The notes under the pieces were generated by a model. The model was not told where the DNA came from, searched no databases, and was given only the letters and a program-made list of their open reading frames with translations. From positions 658,926 to 722,925 of the forward strand of contig NW_005434648.1 in the NCBI RefSeq assembly GCF_000315625.1: a stretch of 64,000 nt of DNA, written 5' to 3'. Each line of letters starts with the position of its first letter. The stretch's first letter is position 1. Source of the stretch: Guillardia theta CCMP2712. Taxonomy: Eukaryota > Cryptophyceae > Pyrenomonadales > Geminigeraceae. The translations under genes and the position numbers were made by a program. Positions 43,860-54,871 of this stretch are shown here, in pieces.

Positions 43860-45320
43860 ATGTCGGAGCCATGCAGAAAGAGAGCGAGGGAGGACCGGGA
43901 GGACAGTGAGACCAAGGAGCCAAGTTTTGACGAGCTAGTGGATGCAGCATCGCGAGTGCTGAAGGAGGATGGCGAGATGAATCACAAGAAGGTTCTCAAG
44001 ACTCTCAAGCAACAGCTCCCGCGCTGGCGCATCACCGACAAAAAGCTCCACAAGGCCATCATGCACATCCGATCCGCTCCCAAGGAAGTGAAGGAACAGG
44101 TCCACCTGAACACGGAAGGACGATTGATGGGTACGCCGAAAGGTTTCAATTATGACTTCAAAGCTATTGACGCGATCGATCTTTCCGACAAGATGATTCT
44201 CAAGAAGCTTGTCGGTGAGTGTGAAAAAGCTTACAAGAAGAAAAGCTTTTGGCTTGCGGCAAACGCGAAGCCAAGATTCACATTAGAAGCACTCGCAAAG
44301 CAAATCTTTGGTGAGCCGTAGAGATGAATTGAATTTATCTTATCATTGCTTTCCCGACAATCATCAAAACAAATGGATTTGACGGTCGGTCGATTGCTTC
44401 TGAACAAAACGCAAAAGAATTTCACACAGCCGACGTCAAGGGGTATGATGAGACAAGATCAGGAGCAGAATGGTGATGTTTGTGACGTCACCGGCACGAC
44501 TTATCTTCATGCAGGTGGGTGCAGTTCAGGGGAACAAAGTCAGCTCATGGCAAGTCCATCGGCTTTCATTGGGATAGGGATGAGTTCTATGCGGACAGAA
44601 CTGATCAGAACGTCCATCCTCAGGTGATTCGTCGTCGATCAAAAATCGCTTTGAGTCATCTGAACATCTAGATCGGGACTGTGACGTACCTCAGCGAGCA
44701 TGGAGCTCCTACCCTCGTGCTCGATCAGGTCAGGAAGCAAAATGAGAGCGAGACTCTGACCATGTTGTGCCAAGAGTCCGATTCCCAAAGGAGAATCGCG
44801 GGACATTCACTCAGGTGCTCTTAGCCACCCCAAGCTCGGCAAGCATATCTGCTTCGACGGCAGATTTCTGCATGGAGTCCCGGCCGAGCTCTCGCGCCAC
44901 CTCAAGGAGGATCAGTTCACACGGATCACCTTCCTCGTCAACATCTGGATTTCCCACATCCCTACTGACACGGCGCCATGGCCGGAGGAGGATGTCAAGA
45001 GCATGTCCACGTTTTCTCTTCCTGTCTCCTTCTCGCAGATTCTTCTTCGCTCGCCTACTGCCGTCACTGTCGACCATAAATGCCCAGTGGGTTCTGTTCT
45101 CACAGTCAGGTCGCTGTCGTGAGACCACCCGCAGGTGCAAGGATTCGCTTTCGGACGGAAGGGGGAATCGCATGAGCTTTGGCTTCCAACACCACGAGGA
45201 GGAGGATCGCCGGATGACAACATGGTCATCAGACTACAATCCGAACTTGACTCAACTCTTTCTCAGGTCTTGACCTTCACCAGCAAGGCTCCTGCTCGAC
45301 TTGTCCGCTCCATGAAATAG
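43860..45320 (+). CDS. 2OG-Fe(II) oxygenase-like protein with N-terminal helical domain
   Basis: Exons read 43860-44310, 44430-44472, 44515-44633, 44672-44728, 44775 to about 45070, and about 45136-45320; phases agree. The N-terminal part reads NHKKVLKTLKQQLPRWRITD and KKSFWLAANAKPRFTLEALA, a possible winged-helix or helical module. The oxygenase part reads DVKGYDETRSGAEWWVQFRG, IGFHWDRDE with the iron-binding HxD (codons 44567-44575), IGTVTYLSEHGAPTLVL, then FDGRFLHGVPAEL with the distal His (44871-44873), and RITFLVNIW with an Arg suited to bind 2-oxoglutarate. I recognise the fold signature but not the substrate. A stop at 44321 would end the first exon early; the splice from 44310 to 44430 is preferred because the phase fits and AKQIFADVKGYDE gives continuous homology-like sequence. 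Confidence 0.65.
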
Positions 45321-45399
45321 CATTTACTTGACGCTTACCAAAGGTGTCATGACATCACAAGAAAACGACTAGAAACGAGGGGGATTGGTCCTTGCTATC

Positions 45400-48300
45400 T
45401 TACTGCTTGGCTGATGCAGGAGCTTTCTGTTGATACATTCCGTCGATAATGTTCCTACACCGACAGAAGTAAGGATTGGAAGGACAAAAAATAAATGAAA
45501 TGAATGTCGTTACTTGTTCTGTTTCTTGATGAGCAATCGATTCAAGCTTCCATCAGCATTGATTTCTCCAGACTTCTTCGAAAAATGCTTGACGAGGATA
45601 GAAAATCGTCGGACCTGTTTTCTATTAGAAAACATTTGCACAACAGAGATTGCGAGCACCTGTTGTGCCGGCACTGCGATCTCTTGATTTGCTGCAGCAA
45701 AGCCAGGAAGAAGCCCGTTCGCCCTGAACTTCGTGCAGGCCCTGGCTTTCTGAACAGTGGTTGCATCGCTTTGTACTTTCCTTGTCAGCTCCAGAGCAGG
45801 TTCAGCAAGATCGTCTTTGTCTGGGATAGTTGAAGGATCTTCTCCTCTTTCAGCTGCCTCAGATCCCTGTAAAGACAGTCAAAATTTTGTTTTGAGTCCA
45901 TATCCTTTGGAGATCAAACCTTTGTCTTCAAGACCAGCATGCATGACAAGAATTCTTTTCCGCTCCCTACAACCATGACGTGCGCTACCGCGTCCAGATG
46001 CCTCAATAGAACCTGAAGCAAGATACGATCAGATCGATTCTTCTGAGAAAGACACTCACTTTCTCGAGGTTGATTGCCTCGACTTTGCTTCCATCCGACA
46101 ACTTCAATACACTCTCATCATCCTCGTCTGTTTCTGCTGGAGCTTGACTTGATTCAGCTTGCTTCTGCTCAGTCGGTGCTGCTTGCACAGTGGGAGGAAG
46201 TGAATCTTTGCTTGTCGCAGGAGCTTCAGGAGCTGCTGGAGGGGCGGGCGGAGCTGGAGGTTCAACCTGCGGGGCTGGCGGTGCAGGTGGGGGTGGGGGG
46301 GGCATCTGCGGAGCCGCCGGAATCTGCGGATGTGATGTAGGCGATTGCGGAGCAGATTTTCTTTCAGCCGGTGGCGGAGCCGGTTGAGAAGATGGAGAAG
46401 CAGGGTGTTGGGCAGAAGAAACTGGAGCAGAAGCTTCAAGCTGATCTGAAACTCCGGCGCCAATCTCTTCTTCCTGTGGTGTCTCCATTTCTTGCTGTTC
46501 TGCATCTGAAAGTTCGGAAGGACCTGGTCCGTAGTACATCACCTCCTTAGTTTTCACATCTTCAACCTTCCACATGCCATCTGGCATTTGGATTCCTGGT
46601 GTCGAGCCTGTGCGCAAAAGGATTCGCCCCCTCCACTTGAAAGATTTGTCATCAAACGCTTCACCCCGGGCTGCGGCCATGCAATCCTGGACTAGACTTT
46701 TCCAAAGAGGTGGATTGCACATTGGATGTAAAACAGGAACGCCTTTTCCGGGCATCAGCTGCCTTTCGGCAAAAGCCAAAGGTTTCACACCCTTCTCGCC
46801 TTCGACTCCTTGCATTTTCAACTTCTGATCCCGTTTCAAGGTATACTTAATGTTCCCTCCCGCAGTCTTGAAGACGACGTCTAATTGAGAGTCTTGAGGA
46901 CCAATCAACATTTCATTTAGAATCTGCTGAATCTCATCGAATTTTCCCTTTCCAAAATGAAGGTTGTCAATCGACACCAATTGGTAGTACTCACGGATGC
47001 CGTCAAATTTCCTGCCTGTTGGAGTTAACAATCCAGGGACCAGCTGCTCCCCAGGTGCCGTTTCCGCATACGATCCTGGTACTATGCCATCTTTTTCAAC
47101 ATAGAGAGTCTCATTATGGTAGGAGAAACTGATTCCAGGGCTATACCATTCCTGCACTCCCGTCTTTGTAATGATTGGAGCGCGTGGTACCAAAGCTTCA
47201 TACTTTTTCCCCGTTCGTTCGAACTCTATCAGAACATCTGTTCCAGGCTGACCATCAGTGATAGCATGGGCCCATTCATGAACGGTTTTTTTGTAAACGT
47301 CTTGGTAGGGGAACACTTGCACTGGACTTGTTGGAGCGTCACCAATCTTGTGCACCACATCGCCAGGCAAAATCTTCTTCACGTCCCAATCAGCAGAAAT
47401 ATTTTTTGGATTCAAGTGGAATGCAGGTCCGTTCAAATTCAAATGGTCCACCACAACCTCACCTCGATCTTCTTTTTTGACAAATGAGATACCACAATGC
47501 ACACCACTCAAGTTTGCAACATATTTCTTCTGAGGAACCATTCGTGGGCGCATCACGCGTACGGGCTTTTCATTATTTGGAGACGGAATGTTGATTGCAT
47601 TGGGATCCACCTTTTTCAGATTGATGAAAGTGGAGAGGTCTTTTTGATCCATAGCGTCTTCAGCTTCAGGGGCAACAATTCCCACAGGTTTTCTAACAAC
47701 GTTACAAGTGTACAGCTCCCCTTTGAAGTTTGCAAACGTCATAACACATTCTGTGTCTTCTTTGCCAGTGAGAAGATTATGCCAGGTTTCAAGAGGTTTT
47801 CTCGCTATATCTTGTCCATTGACCTCTAAAATCCTGTCGTTGACCTTGACCACGTTCCCTAACAAGTCAGCAGGACCATTTGGTATGACTTGTTTTACCC
47901 TAACCCAACGATGACCACCAAGGTCTTGGTGGAACACAATGCCGACCTCACAGTCTTCTCGTTTCACACCGGTTCTCCCTTTGTACATTGTTACATCATA
48001 AAATTCAGAGTCCGGAGCTCCGGCATGCCGCAATCGGAGAATGACCCTGTCCATCCACAACTTTTTAGAAAGCATTTTTTTCATGGTTGCCAATGGTCGA
48101 AAACCGCCACGAATGGGTACTAGTTGATTCCTTTCGTTTCCTATCCCAATGAGCCAGTCGCCTTCTTGAATTTTGTCCTTGCCATATTGCTTGGCAGGTC
48201 CGTTATCGATAACCTTTGCAATCCGAATCTGGCCATTACCGTAGTTCTTGAATGCGAGACCCAGTCCAAAGATATCTGATTCCCCTGTCGTAGGCTGATA

Positions 48301-49689
48301 CTCTCTCGCAGGAGTCAAGTCAACCAATGCTGCCTTGGGCGCTACAGGACCTGGACCAGTCGGTTGAGGTGGTGGCGCGGGTGGTGCAGGAGCTTGTTGG
48401 GGTGGAATTGGTTGTTGAGCGACCTTTGGCGTAGTTGAAACTTGGAAAGAAATTTGAGGCTGCTGAGGTTTAGGCGCAGTGCCCGATGATCTCACGAGAT
48501 TAATCTGTGCAAGCCCACCCTTGGCCTTTTGTAACCGCAAGACCATGACAGAGCCTTCCGGTCCACGGAGCATTTCCGCTATTTCGACAGGGTGTACAGT
48601 GCGCCCATTTGGTCCGATTCCGTAAAAAACTTTAACACCATCAATTTCGTATATGATGTCACCTATTTCGACATGCCCACTGACATCAGCAGGCCCCCCA
48701 GGCTTAATGTGTGTAATCTGGAAGCATCCATCGTCGGTGGAGTCAAATTGAATGCCAATATCAGCTGCACCAGAAACATTTGAAGTCAATGGTTGCTGCG
48801 CTCGTTGCTTCTGTTTGTTCGCAGCTTGGTTTGGATCCTCTGGATTCAAGGTACGCTCGAGTAAGACCGCTCGAGCATTGTTTGGATCTCCATTTTTGAA
48901 AACTTTGACTTCCACAAAAGTGCCAACAGGTCCCTGGATGTGCTGAACAAATACCTAATGTACGCATAAGATTTCATCATGCGGTTAGTTACTTCTTACC
49001 TGGAAAGGCTTTTTGTATACATCGTGATTATCGACTTCAAACACTACGTCTCCAGGCTGAATTTGTCCAGATTTTTCAGCAGAGCCTCCTCTAGCTAAGC
49101 GAACGATTTCAAGCTCATTCTTTTCATTTGGTTTCAGAAAAAGGCCAACACCACCTATAAAGTTTGTAAGTGGAAAGCGAGAAGACAAGGTTCACAGGCG
49201 AATGAATCACAAACCGATAGGTGTTTGTTGAGCTTGCACTTGATAATTCTCCAGGGGAGGAACTGGAGGAGCTGCAGGAGCTGTGGGGGGAAGAGGTGGT
49301 TGAGGCCCTTGTTCATATTGCTGCTGCTGAGGCATGTAGTTCTGCAAAGACGTTTCTGGCATCCACACCGCTGGTTGTGCTATTCAACAGACGTCACAAT
49401 TTGAAAACAATACAACAAAAGCGAAAACAGTACCAGGGGCATTTGCCTCGTTTTCAGATTCATCTGGGATTGCAAAATACTCATGGCCTTGTCTCTTTCC
49501 TGAGTAGTGGAGAGCCTCGAAGCACTGAGAAAATGCAACTCAGGGATTCCTCAATGATCATGCAAAACAAGAGTCTAACTGAAGAAGAATGAGTCATACC
49601 TCCACACAAAAGCTTTCTTTGCATTGCTGGCAGAAGAGAGAAGCTGGTGTGTCATCGCATAAATCGCAGATCTTCCTTCTGCTTGCCAT
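45400..49689 (-). CDS. B-box / six-PDZ / acyl-CoA-synthetase-tail chimeric scaffold protein
   Basis: About 1,300 residues. Exon 1 encodes a B-box-type zinc finger, ICDLCDDTPASLFCQQCKES, continued in exon 2 by CFEALHYSGKRQGHEYFAIP. A Pro/Gln linker follows. Six PDZ or PDZ-like domains come next, with carboxylate loops GGVGLFL, DIGIQF, GLGLAF, EVGIVF, HCGISF and SPGISF, most followed by an NGPA or GGPA and a GD-I/L turn. Most lie in one long exon (about 48955-46052). A Pro-rich linker (PPPPPPAPPAPQVEPPAPPA) leads to a C-terminal module spread over the last four exons: KVEAINLEKVLLRHLDAVAH, VMVVGSGKEFLSCMLVLKTK, VRRFSILVKHFSKKSGEINA and NIIDGMYQQ. This matches the small C-terminal lid domain of bubblegum-type acyl-CoA synthetases; the large AMP-binding domain is absent. 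Likely a scaffold, possibly at membranes. Confidence 0.75.
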
Positions 49690-50471
49690 GGCTGTTACCG
49701 CTGCCGCCGCTCCTCTTCAGAGGATGCTGCCGAACATCACCCCCACCCCCCGGGCAGTTCCACGGGTACCACCCCTAGAGAACTTCGGAAAAGGACTACC
49801 CCACTGACATTTCTCCCGCTAGTCCTAGAGGTGCACCGCTACCACAGGCGGTTCATGTCGACAGGACCCTACCCCCATTTGGTCTAGCTACCACCCCCTA
49901 ATAACTTCAATTTCTCGGACCCTCCGGTGTGACACCGATTTGCAGAGACAGGGGCCTGCCGCAGTGCCGTTCTGCATACCACCCCACCCCCACCCCACCC
50001 GCTCCGCTACCCCTGTCAGCCCCTTACCGGTGTTTCCGACCCGGTGGCCGATCGTACATTTGGAGCCATCCTACTGCACCCACCCCCTTAGCCTACCATT
50101 GGATTCCGTCCTTTCCTGGGAAAATCCGGGGTAGTATTTCAGGGGGTCAGTTCTTTTTGGCGATGAAAGCCAGACAGGAGGGGTGGTTTGAGTGCACAAA
50201 TTTGAATTCTTGGTCGAAGGAAGGGGGGTCCCCCAACGCAACAATAGGGGGTGGTAGATGCTAATGCTGTAGTAGGGCCTGGGGTGGGTAGTAGTCGGCC
50301 CGGAGGCCTGAAGTTGGGCTTCAAGGTAACGGTCAACCGGGCACCGAGAACTTTGAAACTTTCGAAAGAGAATATTCAAAGTTTGAAGTTCTTGTTGAAC
50401 TGGTCACGCCCGACAGGTTCTGGACCCGGAGGCCTGCTTGACACTCGACTAGCGCCCAGGAAGCGGCCCCC
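49690..50471. promoter_or_regulatory. Divergent 5' gap rich in TACCCC/GGGGTA
   Basis: The 782 bp between the start of the PDZ chimera (minus) and of the SMR gene (plus) contain at least ten such words, among them GGGTACCACCCCTAG, ACTACCCCAC, GGACCCTACCCCCA, GCTACCACCCCCTAA, GCATACCACCCCAC, CTACCCCTG and CCGGGGTAG. No coding exon is visible. Confidence 0.5.
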
Positions 50472-51020
50472 ATGGTGAGCGGAGCTTTCGCTGTCAACTG
50501 TGCACCCTTGCCAAGAACGCTGCATGCTGGGATAAGAACAAGAGGATTATCCTCACCCTCTCATGCTTTAATCACGCGGCTACCATATCAAACGAAACAA
50601 GCAGAGCAAACAATCTCTTACTTCTCGCCCTTGAGCCCGAGCATGCCAACAGGTGATGCACGAATCAGGTTGCATGCAGCAAGCACAGCCATTCCTGCTG
50701 TGACTCTGAAAGGATTCATCCTCTTGAGCTCATGCATTGCATGCGGCGTCTCTGGTGCTACAAGCATGAAGCTTTCTAATGGTTTCAAGAATTTTTGGCC
50801 CAGTGTGATGATTTTTGTGTCTTATGCTTTGGCCTTCGTACTCTTTACAAAGGCGCTCTTGCTTTGGCCGCTATCTATCGCATACGCTGTATGGTCAGGG
50901 CTAGGAACGGCTGCGACGGCAGTGATAGGCGTCGCGTTTTTCAAGGAAAGCCTGAAACCAGTTCATCTCTTAGGCCTGGCGCTTATCATTGTTGGGGTAT
51001 CCCATGTATGGTTTCCTTGA
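50472..51020 (+). CDS. SMR-family (EmrE-like) membrane protein with N-terminal leader
   Basis: 182 residues, intronless. The last 110 form four hydrophobic helices of the small multidrug resistance fold: TLKGFILLSSCIACGVSGAT, NFWPSVMIFVSYALAFVLFT, IAYAVWSGLGTAATAVIGVA and LLGLALIIVGVSHVWF. The SIAYAVWSGLG motif of helix 3 is the SMR hallmark. The first 70 residues (MVSGAFAVNCAPLPRTLHAG onward) are Ser/Arg/Pro-rich and could be an organelle-targeting leader. When aligned by the MK-S end of helix 1, the membrane Glu essential for proton and substrate binding in bacterial SMR pumps (Glu14 of EmrE) is Gly here (GGC at 50745-50747), so a classical antiport mechanism is unlikely. SMR proteins are mainly bacterial, so an old transfer is possible. 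Confidence 0.75.
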   Translation: MVSGAFAVNCAPLPRTLHAGIRTRGLSSPSHALITRLPYQTKQAEQTISYFSPLSPSMPTGDARIRLHAASTAIPAVTLKGFILLSSCIACGVSGATSMKLSNGFKNFWPSVMIFVSYALAFVLFTKALLLWPLSIAYAVWSGLGTAATAVIGVAFFKESLKPVHLLGLALIIVGVSHVWFP

Positions 51021-51417
51021 AAGGCTCTGACTGGTTTTTATCAGGTTTCAGTGATGAATCTTTGAAGCAGACTGCAACATGCACCTTGAAGACAATGAAC
51101 CTGTGCGCAACACCAGGAGATGTCTACAATTTCCCCTCATGCTTTTTCCACTGGATTGCAGCATTTTGCACCACAATCCCGCAACGCTACATCTCAACTG
51201 TTTCACTAACAAACCTTGTTTTGGATATTAATCAGAAATGCTGTTAGAACCGAATACACGATGAAGTCACCAAGAACTCTCTATTTGGAATCAAAAAATA
51301 AGTTCTACACGAACAACAGCACGATAATAAAAATTCTCAACTTTTACTGCACTAGCTCTCTCCTTCGCCCTCGTCAACAACTGCTTCCTTTCCTGCCAGT
51401 TGGATCCCTAATCGAGA

Positions 51418-51786
51418 ATGCACCAATTTCTTGTCATCTGCATGAAGCCATCACAGATGTTAAAGCTCGAGAGCAAACCTAGCGATGATGTTGTTGATGA
51501 TGACGATGCAGTTTTGGAAAGGGTTACGTCAAGCTGCTCGTCACTCAACGGGTGTCTGCCCACAAGTCACATGGAAAAATACAAAAATGACCTCTTGCCC
51601 AGCTGGAAGACCGCATGCTGCTGTGAACTTCTTTCGAGAAGCCATGTCAAGCTCCTGACCATGTCAAGCATTCATGATGCGTCATCACAGCTACCCTCCG
51701 ACTCACAGGAACTTGATGAAGAAATGGACAGATGCTGTGACAGGCCGCGTGCGGCTGTCGATTGGAGCAAACTTTGCACTATGTGA
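51418..51786 (+). CDS. Possible small protein of unknown function
   Basis: An open frame of 122 codons, MHQFLVICMKPSQMLKLESK to AVDWSKLCTM, with an acidic patch (DDVVDDDD) and several Cys pairs. It is convergent with, and overlaps by a few bases, the end of the Cys-rich gene on the minus strand. I recognise no domain. It might be the 3' untranslated region of the SMR gene or a real short gene; amino-acid composition alone favours neither. Confidence 0.25.
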   Translation: MHQFLVICMKPSQMLKLESKPSDDVVDDDDAVLERVTSSCSSLNGCLPTSHMEKYKNDLLPSWKTACCCELLSRSHVKLLTMSSIHDASSQLPSDSQELDEEMDRCCDRPRAAVDWSKLCTM

Positions 51787-52768
51787 AGTCAACAACATTG
51801 ACATTGACTCCTTGCATCAATGATTTACCGTGCAGATATTCAGTCGAAAAGGATTTGGGAGCCTCTGTACCTTCTTTGGCAGCGGCATGAAGGATGAAAT
51901 TGTGGAATCCAGCGGCTGACCATTTCAAGTTTAACAGAAGTCCAAAGTAGCTACCAATACTGACCTGGCCATACTGACAGTATCCACGACGAACGATCAG
52001 GGACATTCCATCTTTTCCCTGCCATACAATGAGGAACGATGAGGCAACAAATCCTTGGACCTTAATGGCTTCAAGATATCTGGGACCGCAGACCCTGCTA
52101 AGATAAGTTCCAGGAGTGCTCCGTTCTATCACACACCAACGAATGTCTCGACAACCATAGATATCTGATTGCGTCTCAAAAATGTAATTGTGGTGATAAA
52201 AACACATCCCAGCATCTTGACAAAAGATCTTATGACACGCTGCACTGCAAGTCGCTGTACAACACATGCTACAAAATGCACTTTGAGTTGAATTCCGAAA
52301 GGGGGTACCACATGGACACTTGAGCTTGGAGAGACTTACAATCATCTCTTCTCCCGCATTCAGTTTGTACACGACATCGTCCGAGGACGTCAGTGTGCTC
52401 CATTCTCTTGATTTCTGAAATTGCGGAAGGCCTCCCACGAGACGATGGCCGCGATCTGTGGCGCTTTCTGCACAGTAATAGCACATCCGTTGCTTCAGGT
52501 CAGGTGAGAACCACACAGCACGGAGATGCTCGTGGAGGTAATGGCTGCATGCGATGTTGTCCTCGAAGTATTCGCTCTTCAAGGAAGGGGCACGATCTAC
52601 GTGTTTCTTCTCATCACTGTCAACACTCTCTCCTGCAAATATCAAAGGTTGCCCGATCTTGTCGTGAGAGCTGTATTCACGTAAATCATTGACGATCTCA
52701 TCAAGAGCAACTTCATCTGATGCAATTAAAGCATGACCTTTATTGCTCGCGCAGAAATGCACACTCAC
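51779..52768 (-). CDS. Cys/His-rich protein of unknown function
   Basis: A single frame of about 329 residues. The middle has a dense cluster, KCPCGTPF, FCSMCCTATCSAACHKIFCQ and GMCFYHHNYIF, that looks like a structural zinc-binding module, plus an earlier RMCYYCAESATDRGHR. The C-terminal half is hydrophobic-mixed (GFVASSFLIVWQGKDGMSLI). I do not recognise the family. The start is unsure because the frame has few Met residues at its N-end, and an upstream exon might lie in the GC-rich gap. Intronless in the part seen. Confidence 0.5.
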   Translation of the reverse strand: MSVHFCASNKGHALIASDEVALDEIVNDLREYSSHDKIGQPLIFAGESVDSDEKKHVDRAPSLKSEYFEDNIACSHYLHEHLRAVWFSPDLKQRMCYYCAESATDRGHRLVGGLPQFQKSREWSTLTSSDDVVYKLNAGEEMIVSLSKLKCPCGTPFRNSTQSAFCSMCCTATCSAACHKIFCQDAGMCFYHHNYIFETQSDIYGCRDIRWCVIERSTPGTYLSRVCGPRYLEAIKVQGFVASSFLIVWQGKDGMSLIVRRGYCQYGQVSIGSYFGLLLNLKWSAAGFHNFILHAAAKEGTEAPKSFSTEYLHGKSLMQGVNVNVVDFT

Positions 52769-52924
52769 CTTCCTGACTTCTCGCTCTCAGTTTCCGTGTC
52801 TTTGTTCGTCCAGTCGGCGGACGAGGAGGAGGCCCCTGCATGGCGGTGCTCCGATCAAACTGCCATACCAACTTCGGAACCACCTCTTTCACTCAATCAA
52901 CCCCCAGTCACCCGGTTGAAACCT

Positions 52925-53195
52925 CAATTTCACACTGACAGTCGGCGCCGGGCGGCGCCGGGGCCCGGGGCGGCGCGCCGCCGTGCCCACTGGGCCTGAG
53001 TCGGAGCCTCGGAGTGACACTGTGCCGGTTACCGGCCGTCTGGCACTGCGGCGGCAGCCTTGCCCCCAATCGGGTGACTCCGACTCACAGACTGAGAGTC
53101 AGCGGCCAGCGGTGCGACTGCGGCCTGGCACTGTGCTCTTGTTGACTGACTCCCGAGTCCGGCGCCGCGATCGAACGGTGCCGCGCCTATACTGA
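52925..53195. repeat. GC-rich island
   Basis: Contains GGCGCCGGGGCCCGGGGCGGCG, cut by GACTC and GAGTC words (for example GGTGACTCCGACTCACAGAC). It lies between two minus-strand genes. A second short island of the same type occurs at 54485-54560 (GCGCGGCCGGGCCCGGCGGC). Confidence 0.5.
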
Positions 53196-53209
53196 TGTCG
53201 GTGCCAAAC

Positions 53210-54245
53210 TTATTCTCTTATAGACTTACTACCTAGACGAATTTTCAATTTGGTGGACAACATGTCTTGCAATCCTTCCATCACGCTTCTTCTTCTATCA
53301 ATCTCCTGCAGCTGAAGCTACGAAAGAGTCAGCAAAGACCGTGACACTGATTCAGTTGCAGCTCACCTGCAATCGTTCGATCTCTGAGTTTGAGGTGGAA
53401 AGTTCAGAAGAACGTGATCGGCTTGAAAGTACTTGAACATCCGGTGGATTCTGTTGCACCTGATTGAACGCCTCGGGATCACTTGGCATCGTGGTACTCG
53501 AGTCTGGCAGCCTGAGAGGAATGTTGTTTCTTCCACGATCGCTGTCAGGTTCACCAAGTCCTCTCAGTGATCTAGTCGAGTCCTGTAGTATAGATGATAA
53601 TGATGCGATGTCGTCCTTCTTGGGCAGTGACCAGAGCTCAGCGGTCTCTCGCCACACCGGTCTGCTCGCACTGGGAACAGTGTTTGGCCTCGTTCTGTTC
53701 AGAAGCGGAACTCTCTCGTCTTCTCTTTTCAGCGATTGAGTTGCACTTTGTTGAGAGAGGAGAAGCAACTTCCATTTGTCACCCGCTGCGATGTCTAATG
53801 AAGAAATCAAACTTTGACTTACAAGTGAGAGATCTGCGACGGTGTTGATCCTGCGCCCATGCAGAGCCGCCAGCGTGTTGTACTCCACACCATAGCGCAG
53901 AAGAAGTACCGCAAGCGCCCGATCCATGTCCTTCATATCCCATATTGTTGCACTTCCAGGATGGGGCAATGGCTCATGAAAGCTCTGAGAATCGTTCCAG
54001 CTCTTCTTTGATAGTTTGAACAGATGCCGGGACATCATGACCTCCATCACTTGCTTGCATTTCATGGGCATCAAGATCTGGTTGGCTCTCATCAAAGACT
54101 TCGAATACAATTCCTGCTTTGCTCTATGCATTATAACCTTAGAGTCTCGTTGTAAAGGCAAGCCATCAGCTGACCATGAAAAGGTTCTTGCTTGTCCATC
54201 CTGAGACTGAGAATGTGAGAACTCTGCCGCCAACTGTGATTTCAT
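53210..54245 (-). CDS. Unrecognised protein with a SAM-like segment
   Basis: Begins MKSQLAAEFSHSQSQDGQAR and is largely polar. Residues around 105-150 read MDRALAVLLLRYGVEYNTLA and HGRRINTVADLSLVSQSLIS followed by SLDIAAGDKWKLL, which has the spacing of a sterile-alpha-motif-like helical bundle (a DL-x-SL-I-GDKWKLL ending). The remainder is Ser/Arg-rich (TRSLRGLGEPDSDRGRNN). An intron near 53390-53335 joins EIERLQ to LQEIDRRRSVMEGLQDMLST, ending RLGSKSIRE and a stop at 53210. The SAM call is tentative. The start is the first Met of the open frame. Confidence 0.45.
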
Positions 54246-54559
54246 GCTGCCACACTTGCAGACCTCTTCTCATTCAAGTCTCTTCCTCAGCTGGTCTTCA
54301 ACCTGAGTCCTCTTGCTGGGAGAAGCATCTTTGTTCTGTCAGGCTTTGAAGAGGTCATATAAGAATTTCATATCTTTGAGTGTTACAATTTTCAATTGTC
54401 ACAGGCTGAATTTGAGAACAGGCTGAAAATTGTACCAAAATCTTCAACGGTCAGTCATTTGACAAGTCACACCACTGCCAAGTGACGGCGCGGCCGGGCC
54501 CGGCGGCGAACTTCATCATACACCGTGGCACGGTGACAGGCGGAGTCGGACGGTCACAG

Positions 54560-54870
54560 TGGAACTAACTTCTCACTGAGTTCTAGAAAGGTTGAGGGCA
54601 TCTCTACGAATCAAAGCTACTAGTTGATTTGAAATGGTCATCATATCTCTGACTTGCTCAGATGATCGGATCATTGGTGGCACAGTCATAGGCTTCATTG
54701 AAGGAAGATAATCCTTTTAATCTAAAACATACTGAAGCACACGGGAAAAGATAGCGCAACTAGTTTTCGAGTCGAACTTGCAGAAGGACTCTTCAGGCTT
54801 TATCAGTACCTGTCTGACATACAGTGTCAGTTGTTAAATTAAATGACTTAGTATGAAAAAATCAATTACA
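54560..54870. other. Gap without a gene
   Basis: Ordinary AT-moderate sequence downstream of the small GC island; no motif or frame of note. Confidence 0.4.
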
Positions 54871-54871
54871 C

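Noticed and set aside
44346-44627. Separate small gene starting MLSRQSSKQMDL
   Set aside because: A different frame of the same exons gives the oxygenase motifs with matching splice phases.
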